This document shows, piece by piece, positions 33,885 to 43,404 of a stretch of DNA of 64,000 bases. Numbering within the stretch: the stretch's first letter is position 1; every line of letters begins with the position of its first letter. The position numbers and the translations under genes were made by a program. Location of the stretch: the NCBI RefSeq assembly GCF_039545095.1, contig NZ_BAABRS010000001.1:620001-684000 (forward strand), read 5' to 3'. The notes under the pieces are model-generated. The model searched no databases. It worked only from the letters and a program-made list of their open reading frames with translations, and was not told the DNA's origin. This stretch comes from Fodinibius salicampi. Its GTDB lineage: Bacteria; Bacteroidota; Rhodothermia; Balneolales; Balneolaceae.

Positions 33885-34910
33885 TCAATTATCCATCAGA
33901 TCCCGAAAGGTGTCTTTGCCTTTTAAAAAATAATCCCACACCAGACGAACGGGAAGGATAGTAGGGGGATCTGATTGCTGTTTGCGGCTTTGTTGCAGGT
34001 TTTGCCTCTTCTCATGAGTAACCGTGAATTCTGTCCAGAAATGATAGTGGGCTTTGGCTATAGCAATAAATTCATTCCAATTACCTGTTAAAAGGGAACG
34101 CAAGCCTGCAATGATATCCAGTAGATATCTTCCCCAAAAGCGCGTGATCAGGCTTTCTGTACTACAGTTCTTCCAAAGCATTTTTAAGCTGTTGCGATAA
34201 TTGTAATAGAGCTTTCGCGGAGAATCCATCGGAAGGGATCCGCCACCAAGGTGATAGATCATGCTATCGGGACAATAACGAACCTTATAGCCGGCATTCC
34301 ATACCCGCCAGCATAGATCGATTTCTTCCATATGAAATTCGAAATCCTCATCAAATCCCCCATGTTCTTCGAATATTTCTTTTCGGATGGCCAGGGCGGC
34401 TCCGCTGGCCCAAAGAATCTCCTGTTCATCATCATATTGGCCTTTATCCATCTCGATCGTGTCAAAAACTCGTCCCCTGCAAAACGGGTAGCCATATTTA
34501 TCCAGATATCCACCTGCCGCTCCTGCATATTCAAAGTATTCGGGCTGTCTGTCAGATCGCAACTTGGGTTGTACGGCTGCCGTTCTGGAATTTTTAAAGC
34601 AGTTGGATAAGCCATTCAGCCAGTCCGGCTCTACGCGAACGTCATTGTTAAGGAAAACAAGAATTTCTCCATTTGCATAGGAAACGGCCCGGTTATTACC
34701 CCCGCAGTATCCATAATTTTTATCCAGAGAGGCAATCTTAATATTAGGGTACTGTTCCTGCACCCAATTTTTTGATCCGTCAGTGGATGCATTATCTGCC
34801 AAAATTATTTCATAGTCCGGATAGTTGGTCGCTGTAACACTCGGAAGATATTCCTGTAGATGATGTAAGGCATTCCAGGAAACGATAATTATGCTAAAAG
34901 AGGGCAACAT
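33885..34910 (-). CDS. Family 2 glycosyltransferase
   Basis: A 341-residue GT-A enzyme. It starts with SFSIIIVSWNALHHLQEYLPSVTATNYPDYEIILADNASTDGS, the GT2 nucleotide-binding pattern. LVFLNNDVRVEPDWL provides the DxD-like motif (NDV). ASGAALAIRKEIFEEHGGFDEDFEFHMEEIDLCWRVW contains the acceptor ExDLCWR signature of rhamnosyltransferase-like GT2 enzymes, and IYHLGGGS follows. It probably adds a sugar to a cell-surface glycan; donor and acceptor are unknown. There is no neighbouring glycan cluster. Confidence 0.9.
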   Translation of the reverse strand: MLPSFSIIIVSWNALHHLQEYLPSVTATNYPDYEIILADNASTDGSKNWVQEQYPNIKIASLDKNYGYCGGNNRAVSYANGEILVFLNNDVRVEPDWLNGLSNCFKNSRTAAVQPKLRSDRQPEYFEYAGAAGGYLDKYGYPFCRGRVFDTIEMDKGQYDDEQEILWASGAALAIRKEIFEEHGGFDEDFEFHMEEIDLCWRVWNAGYKVRYCPDSMIYHLGGGSLPMDSPRKLYYNYRNSLKMLWKNCSTESLITRFWGRYLLDIIAGLRSLLTGNWNEFIAIAKAHYHFWTEFTVTHEKRQNLQQSRKQQSDPPTILPVRLVWDYFLKGKDTFRDLMDN

Positions 34911-35082
34911 AAATAATTTAGATAAAGATAAAATGTTTTGATTGCCAGCGTTAACGTTTTAATCTGCTAAGAAAGAGTTGAAGGTAGTAATTAAATAGTA
35001 AAGATCGAATAAGTGTCATGCATGGGAAAAGGTGGAAATCTATTTTTCAATTGATGTAATTTTTACTGATACTGAAACTTTG

Positions 35083-35090
35083 TACATTTG
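35083..35090 (+). promoter_or_regulatory. Candidate -7 box TACATTTG
   Basis: The octamer fits the Bacteroidota TAnnTTTG consensus and lies 40 bp before the phosphoesterase start. The -33 region is only TTTT-like (35060-35064). Confidence 0.4.
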
Positions 35091-35129
35091 GTAGTGTTTT
35101 GATTGTATAGATGAAAATGAAGAAGGAGC

Positions 35130-35627
35130 ATGATTAAGGTTGGCCTAATTTCGGATACACATAATTACCTTGATCCTCAGGTAGCGGAATATTTTGCAGA
35201 TCGTGATGAAATATGGCACGCCGGGGATTTTGGAACTATTGGCATCGCTGAACAACTCAAATCCATTGCACCATTAACCGGGGTTTATGGTAATATCGAT
35301 GGAAATAAAATTCGTCAGGAATATCCGAAGCACCAACGGTTTGAACGACAGGGGATTGATATTTGGATGACCCATATTGGAGGAACACTGGGGCGATATT
35401 GTTTGCCAATCCGGGAAGAGATGGAGAAAAGTCCCCCGGATGTTTTTATTTGCGGCCATTCGCATATTTTAAAAGTCGGACGGGATCAGGAAAAGAACAG
35501 GATGCTTTTTATAAACCCTGGGGCTGCGGGCAGATATGGCGCTCAAATATACAGAACCTGCATTCGATTTACGATAGACGAAGGGAAACTCCAGGATATG
35601 GAGGTTATTAATTTAGGACATACCTAA
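35130..35627 (+). CDS. YfcE/MJ0936-type metallophosphoesterase
   Basis: A 165-residue calcineurin-like phosphoesterase. Metal-binding motifs are present: LISDTHNYLD (DxH), HAGDFG (GD), YGNIDGN (GNxD), MTHIGG and CGHSHILK (GHSH). The short length places it in the YfcE-like phosphodiesterase group, often active on cyclic or bis-phosphate esters; the cellular substrate is unknown. Cytoplasmic. Confidence 0.92.
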   Translation: MIKVGLISDTHNYLDPQVAEYFADRDEIWHAGDFGTIGIAEQLKSIAPLTGVYGNIDGNKIRQEYPKHQRFERQGIDIWMTHIGGTLGRYCLPIREEMEKSPPDVFICGHSHILKVGRDQEKNRMLFINPGAAGRYGAQIYRTCIRFTIDEGKLQDMEVINLGHT

Positions 35628-35630
35628 ATT

Positions 35631-35658
35631 AATGGTTGGATATCCTGAGCTAACCATT
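35631..35658. terminator. Convergent-gene hairpin
   Basis: AATGGTT (35631-35637) pairs with AACCATT (35652-35658) in the 36-bp gap between convergent genes; the loop contains GGATATCC. The downstream sequence is CAGTTTTATTC, a weak T run. Confidence 0.45.
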
Positions 35659-35663
35659 CAGTT

Positions 35664-37136
35664 TTATTCATATCTTTGAATAAGTTCAAAAGCGTGAAAT
35701 GCAGAGAGGGTAACCAAGGGGATTCCTCCTCCGGGATGGGTACTTCCGCCCACCAAATAAAGGCCATCTATTGAACGTGATTTATTGGCCGGCCGCAGAA
35801 AAGCGGCTAACTTGCTATTGGAAGAGGTTCCGTAAATACTCCCCTTGTTACTGCGATATTTCGAGTAAAAATCCCGGGGAGTAATTGTTTGGGAAAACCG
35901 GATGTGGTCGTTAAGGTTTGTTAGTCCCCGTTGGCTTAGCTCATTAATAAGAAAATTTTGGTATTGGGATTCTTTTTCTTCCCAGTGATATGCATTGCTT
36001 AAGTAGGGTGCATTTACTAATACAAACAGGTTCGATCCACCCGGGGGGGCATGATCCGGATCCGAATGCGACGTATTTGCAATGTAAATTGTGGGATCAT
36101 CAGGCATTATTTTTTGGTTAAATATCTGATGGAATTCCCTTTTATAATTGCTTGAGAAGAAAATATTGTGATGCGTGAGCTGTTCATATTGTTTATCAAG
36201 TCCAAGCAGTAATACAAATCCAGAGCAGGAGGGTTCGGCTTGTTCTATTTTTGTTCGGTTCAGCCAAGAGGAATCAGCAGTATTGAGCAGGTTCAGGTAG
36301 GTTTCACAGGCATCGGCATTGGAAATGACTATATCAGCTGGATAAAACTCTTGGTTATCACCTTCTACTCCTGATGCTCTTTTTCCTTGTAACCGGATGC
36401 GCCGTATCGGTGTATTGGTAGCTATATTAACGCCTAATTTTGTAGCAAGAGCATGCAAAGCTTTTATGAGAGCATACATACCATTTTTGATATAGTATCC
36501 GCCCAGGCTAAGTTCCACATGCGGTATGACATTTAGGGTTGCAGGGGCCTGATAGGGAGAGGAACCGTTATAGGTTGTAAACCGCTTAAAGAATTTTTTA
36601 AGTTCAGAAGATGTAAACTGGGTATCAACGCTTTCGGCAACAGTTTGAAAAGCATCGATGTGTAAAAAATCGGTTAATTTGAGAGAACTTAAATCTGTTA
36701 TCCCGTAAAGGGGATTGAAGAGAAAGGAATCTTTGGTTTTTTGATACAGATCCTGTGAATGATTCATGAAATCCTGGTAGACTTCAACATCTCCCTGAGC
36801 AAATTCTTTTATCTGGGAAATATTGGCAGCCGAATCCTGGTAGCAGTCAAATTGGGTACCGTTTTTATAGAAATATCGACAAATCGGATTTACTGTTTCG
36901 ATAGTAAGAAATTCCTGAAGCTTGTATCCACACCTTTCAAAGAGAGATTCAAGAATAAAAGGCATCGTCAAGAGTGAAGGTCCAGTATCAAAACGAAACC
37001 CTCCGGTTTGAACCTCATTTATTTTACCCCCGATGGCATCGTTTTTTTCCAGGATAGTAATATCGTGTCCTTGGGAAGCCAATAGGCATGCAATGGATAA
37101 GCCGCCAAGTCCGGATCCAATAACAATAACTTTCAT
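35664..37136 (-). CDS. CrtI/CrtD-type carotenoid desaturase (FAD amine-oxidase fold)
   Basis: A 490-residue FAD oxidoreductase of the phytoene-desaturase family. The N-terminal FAD loop is VIGSGLGGLSIACLLASQGHDITILEKNDAIGGKI, followed by FRFDTGPSLLTMP. The C-terminal bacterial carotenoid desaturase signature is GLYLVGGSTHPGGGIPLVTLSAFHA. The exact substrate (phytoene, a hydroxy-carotene or another polyene) cannot be told. It is the last gene of a three-gene operon with SRPBCC and SDR/DUF2867 proteins. No phytoene synthase is in the window. Confidence 0.88.
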   Translation of the reverse strand: MKVIVIGSGLGGLSIACLLASQGHDITILEKNDAIGGKINEVQTGGFRFDTGPSLLTMPFILESLFERCGYKLQEFLTIETVNPICRYFYKNGTQFDCYQDSAANISQIKEFAQGDVEVYQDFMNHSQDLYQKTKDSFLFNPLYGITDLSSLKLTDFLHIDAFQTVAESVDTQFTSSELKKFFKRFTTYNGSSPYQAPATLNVIPHVELSLGGYYIKNGMYALIKALHALATKLGVNIATNTPIRRIRLQGKRASGVEGDNQEFYPADIVISNADACETYLNLLNTADSSWLNRTKIEQAEPSCSGFVLLLGLDKQYEQLTHHNIFFSSNYKREFHQIFNQKIMPDDPTIYIANTSHSDPDHAPPGGSNLFVLVNAPYLSNAYHWEEKESQYQNFLINELSQRGLTNLNDHIRFSQTITPRDFYSKYRSNKGSIYGTSSNSKLAAFLRPANKSRSIDGLYLVGGSTHPGGGIPLVTLSAFHAFELIQRYE

Positions 37137-37192
37137 AAACAGGACAGAATTGAAAAAGTTAAGGTGTGAGGGGTAAAATACAGCTAATAATA

Positions 37193-37651
37193 CTATTTAA
37201 AATATTGATCCACGACTTGCTCGCGATAATCAAAAATTTCCTGCAATTTATTTTTTATGAATAACTTGTTAGCCAGCACTCCCAATGGTCCCAAAGGGGG
37301 CTGATAGGTTACGACATCTTTCATTTTAACTCCATCTTCTACCGGCTCAATATGATGCTCATGATGCCAGATATTATAAGGACCAATACGTTGTTCATCT
37401 ACAAAAAACTTCTTCTCTCTAAGATGTGTTATTTCTGTTACCCAATCGGTTTTTAACCCCAAAAAGGGACTCACTTTATAACTGATAATCATTCCTTCAT
37501 ACATCTTTTCGGGCAGTTCTGCAGAGGTGATATCGAAGCCCATATAATCCGGAGTAATTTTACTAAGATTCCGGGGAGTCGAAATAAAATTCCAGACCTC
37601 GGAGATATCTGAGGGAATAACCTGTGTACGTTTTAGCTGGTAAAAAGCCAT
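37193..37651 (-). CDS. SRPBCC (START-like) domain protein
   Basis: A 152-residue single-domain protein: FYQLKRTQVIPSDISEVWNFISTPRNLSKITPDYMGF at the start, IWHHEHHIEPVEDGVKMKDVVTYQPPLGPLG in the middle and a C-terminal helix. This is the SRPBCC helix-grip fold, which binds hydrophobic ligands. Its gene follows the SDR/DUF2867 gene by only 7 bp and precedes the carotenoid desaturase, so the ligand may be a polyene or lipid intermediate. That is inference. Confidence 0.85.
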   Translation of the reverse strand: MAFYQLKRTQVIPSDISEVWNFISTPRNLSKITPDYMGFDITSAELPEKMYEGMIISYKVSPFLGLKTDWVTEITHLREKKFFVDEQRIGPYNIWHHEHHIEPVEDGVKMKDVVTYQPPLGPLGVLANKLFIKNKLQEIFDYREQVVDQYFK

Positions 37652-37658
37652 TTTTTTA

Positions 37659-39092
37659 TTAATGATTTGAGGAAGGAGCTGAAATGTTTTGAATCATGCC
37701 TTTGAAAATGAATGCATGAACAGGAAGCAGGGCATACCAGTAAAGTCGTCCCCATAAACCCAATGGACGAAAAGTTGCGGTCTGGTAAAGCACGTTGTCT
37801 TTAATTTTGAATTCCAGCCAGGCTTCACCAGGTAGTTTCATTTCGGCATAAAGCAATAGTCGTTTTTCTGACTTATCTGCATAGAGAACCCGCCAGAAGT
37901 CAAGAGAATCGCCAGCTGATATATTGGTATTGCTTTTACGTCCCCGCCTCAATCCGACACCTCCAACCACTTTGTCAACAAAGCCACGCAAGGCCCAAAG
38001 ACTATCACCGTAGTACCAACCGGTTTCACCCCCGATGGACCAAACTCGGTTAAGGACCATTTGTTCATCATTTATATGTTCTTGTTGTTTATCCTTGAAA
38101 CAGCCATAAGAGGGCACCTCAATCAAATTCGATATGCCTTCCTTCAATACCTCACTTGAACGAGCATCGGTCCAGCTGGATAATACTTCCTGCTGTTCTA
38201 TCTTGTCAAAAGCCATGCGAATAGCTTCTTTGTAAGAAATAGGAGTTATACTCAGCAACTCCTGCAGATTGTTTTCGCCGCATACCACTTCTACCTTCAT
38301 GCTATTGACTAAGTTAACGGCCAGCCTATAGGAGGTAGAAGTAACGAAATAAAGCCAGTACGAGGAAAGCTTTGGTGTCATTACCGGGACACTGATAATC
38401 GTACGTTTCAGATTTCGAACTTCAGCAAATTGGAGCAGCATCTGCTTATAAGTCAGAATTTCTGGTCCGCCGATGTCAAAGCTTTTATCAAATGTTTCGG
38501 GATGGTTAAGCACTCGCTTCAGGTACGTAATCACATTACGGATAGCGATGGGTTGTGTTCGGGTACTTAGCCATTTGGGAGCTATCATAACCGGTAGTTT
38601 TTCAACCAAATCGCGGATAATTTCAAAGGATGCGCTGCCGGACCCCACAATAATTCCTGCCCGAAGGGTGGTCAGGTAAAAAGAGCCAGAAGATAAAATT
38701 TCCTCAACCTTCTTGCGTGAGCGTAAATGTTTGGAAAGGTTATCACTGTTAATAATTCCACTTAGGTACACAACCTGTTCAACCTGGGTATGTTCCAGTT
38801 GGTTTACAAAGTTTGTAGCGGCTTGCTGTTCAAGGACTTCAAAATCTTCGCTTTGGGATGACATTGAATGAACCAAATAATAAGCTGCATCAATTTTTTT
38901 AGGTATTGCATCAAGTGTGGAGGCATCCAATAAATCAATACTAATAACTTCCACTTGGTCTGCCGGGTATTGGGAGGTATTAAAACGTTTTTTGTCTCTT
39001 GTGCAGCAAATAACATGGTGACCTTCGTCAAGAAGCACAGGAAGCAGCCTTTTGCCAATATAGCCGGTAGCACCGGTAAGCAGTATATTCAT
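37659..39092 (-). CDS. NAD(P)-binding epimerase-like protein with C-terminal DUF2867
   Basis: A 477-residue two-domain protein. Residues 1-290 are an atypical SDR with the nucleotide loop ILLTGATGYIGKRLLP and the family phrase AAYYLVHSMSSQSEDFEVLEQQAA. Residues 330-477 are DUF2867 (WSIGGETGWYYGDSLWALRGFVDKVVGGVGLRRGRK, LLLYAEMKLPGEAWLEFKIKDN). The function of this fusion is unknown. It heads a tight operon with an SRPBCC protein and a CrtI-type desaturase, suggesting lipid or pigment metabolism. Confidence 0.87.
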   Translation of the reverse strand: MNILLTGATGYIGKRLLPVLLDEGHHVICCTRDKKRFNTSQYPADQVEVISIDLLDASTLDAIPKKIDAAYYLVHSMSSQSEDFEVLEQQAATNFVNQLEHTQVEQVVYLSGIINSDNLSKHLRSRKKVEEILSSGSFYLTTLRAGIIVGSGSASFEIIRDLVEKLPVMIAPKWLSTRTQPIAIRNVITYLKRVLNHPETFDKSFDIGGPEILTYKQMLLQFAEVRNLKRTIISVPVMTPKLSSYWLYFVTSTSYRLAVNLVNSMKVEVVCGENNLQELLSITPISYKEAIRMAFDKIEQQEVLSSWTDARSSEVLKEGISNLIEVPSYGCFKDKQQEHINDEQMVLNRVWSIGGETGWYYGDSLWALRGFVDKVVGGVGLRRGRKSNTNISAGDSLDFWRVLYADKSEKRLLLYAEMKLPGEAWLEFKIKDNVLYQTATFRPLGLWGRLYWYALLPVHAFIFKGMIQNISAPSSNH

Positions 39093-39353
39093 AATTACAT
39101 ATATCCGAATTAAATATTAAGCCCCCTTCCTAAACATACAGTCTTTTAAGTAGGATAATATATAGTTTTTGAACCGGCGATAGAGTTATAATTGACAAGA
39201 GATAAGAAAACGATATTTAGCCATCGCTTTGACTGGCTCTTAACGACATTTTATTGCTTTATCGTTCCTGCTAATTAGGAATATTTGTTATACATTTAAC
39301 ACCCAAAACTTATTGCCGTTAATTTTGACACTCTAAATTTTAAGACCGGAACT
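39093..39353. other. Divergent intergenic region
   Basis: This 261-bp AT-rich gap separates divergent genes. TTTTGACACTCTAAATTTTAAG just before the lactonase start could hold a promoter, but no element is convincing. Confidence 0.3.
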
Positions 39354-40493
39354 ATGAGAAAGATTTTGTGCTTTGCTGTAATGTCAATGCTCCTCATATT
39401 TTATCCAGCCTCAATATTGGGACAATCCTCCTCTTTTTATTTGTTTGTAGGGACCTACACCTCCGGGGAAAGCGAGGGAATTTACGTGTATGAATTTAAT
39501 GCTGAAACGGGAGAGGCCAATTATATCAGTAAAGTATCAGGGGTGGAGAATCCCTCATATATAGCAATCTCTCCGGATGACAACTATGTTTATGCAGTAA
39601 ATGAGACAGGGGCTGAGAACGGAGGGTCGGTAAGTGCTTTTTCTTTTGACAAAGCCAAAGGAGAACTTAAATTCCTGAATAAAAAGTCAAGCAGGGGAGG
39701 CCATCCCTGCTATGTGTCGGTGGACCAAACCGGGCGCTGGGCTTTTGCCGGTAACTACAGCGGAGGATCACTATCTATGCTTCCTATTGCCGAGGATGGA
39801 AGCCTGCAGGAAGCTAAGGCATATTTTGAACACAGCGGAAGCAGCGTTAATAAAAACCGCCAGGAACGTCCCCATGTACATTGTACTTATGTGGCCCCGG
39901 ACAATGAACATGTTCTGGTTGCTGATTTGGGGACAGACCAAGTTAAAAGTTACAGATTTAATGCATCAAAAGGTGAACTGGCCCCCTTAGAATCTGGCGT
40001 CTATGAAGCCGAACCCGGATCGGGGCCGCGTCACATAACTTTCCATCCGGAAGGCGACTTTGCCTACCTGATTAATGAACTTAATGGAACTATTGATGCT
40101 TTTACTTTTGAAGCCGGGAAACTTAATAAAATTCAGCAGGTTTCTACACTTCCGGAAAATTATGAGGGGGTTGTTTCCGGTGCAGACATTCAGCTCTCTC
40201 CGGATGGAAAATTTCTTTATGCCTCAAACAGGGAAGATCTGAATAACATCGTTATTTATTCAGTGAATCAGGAAAATGGTCAGTTATCGTATGTTGGGAA
40301 GCAGAATTCAGGTGGAATCCATCCGCGGAATTTTATGATTGATCCTACCGGTCAATACCTGTTGGTTGCTAATCGAAATACAGACAATGTGGTAGTATTC
40401 AAAAGAGATAAGGAATCCGGCATGTTGACTAAAACAGGGAATGAATTTGAAATATCGATGCCGGTATGCCTTAAAATGATGTCTGTGGATTAA
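39354..40493 (+). CDS. Secreted lactonase-family beta-propeller protein
   Basis: A 379-residue protein with a signal peptide (MRKILCFAVMSMLLIFYPASILGQ) and a seven-bladed propeller of the 6-phosphogluconolactonase (YbhE/Pgl) family. Typical phrases are FVGTYTSGESEGIYVYEFNAETGE, NPSYIAISPDDNYVYAVNE, GGHPCYVSVDQTGRWAFAGNYSGGSLSMLPI, RPHVHCTYVAPDN and GSGPRHITFHPEGDFAYLINEL. Export makes a role in the cytoplasmic pentose phosphate route unlikely; a sugar-lactone substrate in the periplasm is more probable. Confidence 0.9.
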   Translation: MRKILCFAVMSMLLIFYPASILGQSSSFYLFVGTYTSGESEGIYVYEFNAETGEANYISKVSGVENPSYIAISPDDNYVYAVNETGAENGGSVSAFSFDKAKGELKFLNKKSSRGGHPCYVSVDQTGRWAFAGNYSGGSLSMLPIAEDGSLQEAKAYFEHSGSSVNKNRQERPHVHCTYVAPDNEHVLVADLGTDQVKSYRFNASKGELAPLESGVYEAEPGSGPRHITFHPEGDFAYLINELNGTIDAFTFEAGKLNKIQQVSTLPENYEGVVSGADIQLSPDGKFLYASNREDLNNIVIYSVNQENGQLSYVGKQNSGGIHPRNFMIDPTGQYLLVANRNTDNVVVFKRDKESGMLTKTGNEFEISMPVCLKMMSVD

Positions 40494-40509
40494 TGGCAAG
40501 CGACCTTAT

Positions 40510-41211
40510 TTAACTTGGGCTACTGAAAAAACGGTTTAGAAGCTTTCGGGTTGTATGGTGATTTTCTTCAAAGTGAGGGGCATTTAACATAGTGACCGGA
40601 GATTGGATAAAGGGACCGTCACTTCTTTTAAGTTCATTGTTGCTATGTTGGATTAGTTCATCGAGTCCGTCTTTTGTTATTTCAAGATGGAACTGCAGCC
40701 CCATAATTTGCTCATCCACTAAAAAGCCCTGATTAGCACATCCTTTACTGGAAGCCAGGGAAAGAGCTCCCCCAGGCAAGCTAAATTGATCTCCGTGCCA
40801 GTGAAGTACGATTTGATTGGTCGGCAGAAAATCCAATAAGCGGTGATTCCGAGCTGATTCGTTCCAATTGAGCGGAAACCAGCCGATCTCTTTTTGGTTC
40901 ATGGAATTGACCTCTGCTCCCAGTACATCCGCAATAAGCTGGGCTCCCAGGCAGATACCCAGTACTTTTATTCCTCGATCAATACAATTGTTAATAAATC
41001 GTTTTTCTTTTTTAAGCCAGGGATATCGTTTGGCGTCATAAACACCCATTGGACCACCCATGACAACTAATCCGTCAATTTCCCGGGGAGGAGGGAGTTC
41101 CTCATCTTCATACAAACGGGTACGAGTTAACGAAATATTATTATTTTTACTCCAGGAGCGAATAATACCGGGTCCTTCAAAGGGAACGTGTTGCAAATAG
41201 TGTAATCTCAC
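40510..41211 (-). CDS. Class I glutamine amidotransferase-like protein
   Basis: A 233-residue protein with the GATase1 fold as in GMP synthase. The nucleophile elbow GICLGAQLIADVLGA holds the catalytic Cys, and MGLQFHLEITKDG holds the His of the triad. GGPMGVYDAKRYPWL is also typical. No synthase domain is fused. Stand-alone members can hydrolyse gamma-glutamyl compounds; the partner is unknown. Confidence 0.88.
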   Translation of the reverse strand: MRLHYLQHVPFEGPGIIRSWSKNNNISLTRTRLYEDEELPPPREIDGLVVMGGPMGVYDAKRYPWLKKEKRFINNCIDRGIKVLGICLGAQLIADVLGAEVNSMNQKEIGWFPLNWNESARNHRLLDFLPTNQIVLHWHGDQFSLPGGALSLASSKGCANQGFLVDEQIMGLQFHLEITKDGLDELIQHSNNELKRSDGPFIQSPVTMLNAPHFEENHHTTRKLLNRFFSSPS

Positions 41212-41250
41212 AATGATGCAATAGTTATAAATATAATCAGAATAAGTAAT

Positions 41251-42657
41251 CTAGTTCTTTAACCGAAGTTTTGCGACTGTTTCTATGTGGTAGGTTTGAG
41301 GAAACATATCAACCGGCTGTAGTTCTTCTATGTCATAAACCTCACTCATCTTTTCTAAGTCGCGGGCCATAGTAGAGCTGTTGCAGCTGACATAAACTAA
41401 CTTTGGCACTTTTAATTTATTGATATTTTCGACCACATCCGGATGCATACCTGCCCTTGGGGGATCCGTGATCAGGCAGTCGGGAGCACCATACTTTTTG
41501 GTGATTAATTCGCCAAATACATGCTGCATATCTCCCTGCTGAAAATCTACATTATCAACATCATTGGATTCGGCATTTTTGCGTGCATTTTTTATGGCTA
41601 CATTTGATAGTTCTATGCCTAGCAGGTTCTTAGCCTTTTCACTTAAAAACAGACTAAGGGTTCCTACGCCACAATAAAGATCATACACCGTATCGTCAGG
41701 CTGAATATCCGCATATTTTTTTGCTACTTCATAAAGCTCTTCGGCCTGTCGGGTATTCGTTTGGAAAAAAGCGTTTGCATCAATCTTAAAGTGATAGGAA
41801 CCTATTCTATCTGTAATATAACCAGGTCCGTAAAGGACCTTTTCATAACGTCCAACTGCGGTAGGGTTTTTACGATCGTTAATATTATTGATGACGGTTG
41901 TAATTTCAGGAAATTCATTAACAAGCGCTTCAGAAAGTGGAGATACTATTTCGGAATCATCTTTCAGAGTTACGAGATTTACCATCAAATCATCCGTATG
42001 ATATGAATTTCGGATAACTACATTGCGCATATAGCCCTTATGATCGATAGTATCGTAGGGGGGAACATCGTGATTAATGCACCAGGTGCGGACAAAATCC
42101 AGAATTTTATAGGAAATGGGGTGCTGTAAATGGCAATCCTGAATATTCAATACCTTGTCGAAACGTCCCGGTACATGAAGGCCAGCAGCAAAGCAATGGT
42201 CGTCCACATATTCATCCCGGTTGATTTCTTCCGGGCTCAACCAGCGGCGGTGGCCTATGGAATACTCCATTTTATTTCTATAATAAAAGGGCTGATCGCA
42301 GCCAATAGTATCATTGATATCAATATTGTCAAATCCCCCGATACGCTCCATGTGATCCCGCACTTGCTCTTTCTTAAACTCCAGCTGGTAATCGTAATCC
42401 ACATGCTGCCAGCTACACCCTCCACAAACACGAGCATGCTGACATTTGGGTTCAATACGGCGCGGACCTTCTTCCAGTACTTCCAATAGCTTCCCTTCAC
42501 GGTAATTCTTTTTACTTTTTGTAATACGTGCCCGAATGCGATCTCCGGGTGTAGTATTAGGTACAAAAACAGCCAATCCGTCTACTTTAGCTATTCCTTT
42601 TCCTTCGAAAGCAACACCTTCGATTGTTAATTCTGTTTCCGTTCCCTTTTTAAGCAT
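41251..42657 (-). CDS. rlmD: 23S rRNA (uracil-5-)-methyltransferase RlmD
   Basis: A 468-residue class of RumA/RlmD enzymes that methylate uracil-C5 in 23S rRNA using SAM. An N-terminal TRAM domain (GTETELTIEGVAFEGKGIAKVDGLAVFVPNTTPGD) is followed by the iron-sulfur cluster cysteines CQHARVCGGCSWQH. The SAM site is VYDLYCGVGTLSLFLSEKAKNLLGIELS. The catalytic motif LITDPPRAGMHPDV and the nucleophile VYVSCNSSTMARDL follow. RlmD or its paralogue RlmCD acts on U1939 (or U747); which of them cannot be decided. Confidence 0.94.
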   Translation of the reverse strand: MLKKGTETELTIEGVAFEGKGIAKVDGLAVFVPNTTPGDRIRARITKSKKNYREGKLLEVLEEGPRRIEPKCQHARVCGGCSWQHVDYDYQLEFKKEQVRDHMERIGGFDNIDINDTIGCDQPFYYRNKMEYSIGHRRWLSPEEINRDEYVDDHCFAAGLHVPGRFDKVLNIQDCHLQHPISYKILDFVRTWCINHDVPPYDTIDHKGYMRNVVIRNSYHTDDLMVNLVTLKDDSEIVSPLSEALVNEFPEITTVINNINDRKNPTAVGRYEKVLYGPGYITDRIGSYHFKIDANAFFQTNTRQAEELYEVAKKYADIQPDDTVYDLYCGVGTLSLFLSEKAKNLLGIELSNVAIKNARKNAESNDVDNVDFQQGDMQHVFGELITKKYGAPDCLITDPPRAGMHPDVVENINKLKVPKLVYVSCNSSTMARDLEKMSEVYDIEELQPVDMFPQTYHIETVAKLRLKN

Positions 42658-42782
42658 TTTTTTGAATGATTAGATAAGCCTCTTTTGTAAATCCGGAAAA
42701 ACTGGAAAGATAAAAGTATCCGGAAAAAGCTTTGTGATTAAAAATAATTAGAAATAGACACGCAGCTATTGCCTGAGTTTAT

Positions 42783-43331
42783 TTACAGGTGCTCATTTTC
42801 TTGTTGATCGATATAAGTCTCGAACTGTAGAGCAAGTGCCTGTTTAGCCCCGCTTTGTTTTTTGAGTTCATTTGTTACCAGTTCGAGTTGTTTCATGGCT
42901 ACCATGGCAAGTGTCTCCATGAACTTTACGGCAATAACAGGATGGCGCTTCTTTAAAGTTTCAAAGTCAGGCTTAAAGAATCCCATGAGCGTGCAGTCTG
43001 TCAGGCATTTAACGGTTGATATACGTCGTATTTCATATCCTATTGACAAAGCGCCAAAGCTTTCCGGCGCTTCGATAGTATAAGATTGATCCAAATCCTG
43101 ACGCTCTTCTTCATTCTCTATGATAAGTTGAACTTGTCCTTCTTCGATAAAGTACATACCGGTTCCGGGATCTCCCTGGTAATAAATGTATTCATTTTTC
43201 TTGTATTTTCTACGGTGACAGTAGTGGAGGAATTCGGATCGTTCCAGCAGGCTAAGGTTTTGTAAAAAACGGGAATTGAAAATAATGTCCGATCGCTCTT
43301 TTATTTTTTTAAACCGACTTAAATTTAACAT
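42783..43331 (-). CDS. Cyclic-nucleotide-binding domain protein
   Basis: A 182-residue protein with a cNMP-binding domain (about 20-130: LLERSEFLHYCHRRKYKKNEYIYYQGDPGTGMYFIEEGQVQLI ... YTIEAPESFGALSIGYEIRRISTVKCLTDC) and a C-terminal helical segment. No helix-turn-helix is evident. The open frame extends to 43496, overlapping the Omp85 gene, but the ATG at 43331 is the likely start because the domain begins just after it. It follows the Omp85 gene on the same strand. Together with 7638-8138 it makes two stand-alone cNMP proteins in the window. Confidence 0.78.
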   Translation of the reverse strand: MLNLSRFKKIKERSDIIFNSRFLQNLSLLERSEFLHYCHRRKYKKNEYIYYQGDPGTGMYFIEEGQVQLIIENEEERQDLDQSYTIEAPESFGALSIGYEIRRISTVKCLTDCTLMGFFKPDFETLKKRHPVIAVKFMETLAMVAMKQLELVTNELKKQSGAKQALALQFETYIDQQENEHL

Positions 43332-43404
43332 AATAAAAAATTTAGGATTAATAATAGCTACCCGCGCCCGTCTGGTATCTATTAATATATAAAAATGATC
43401 TTTG

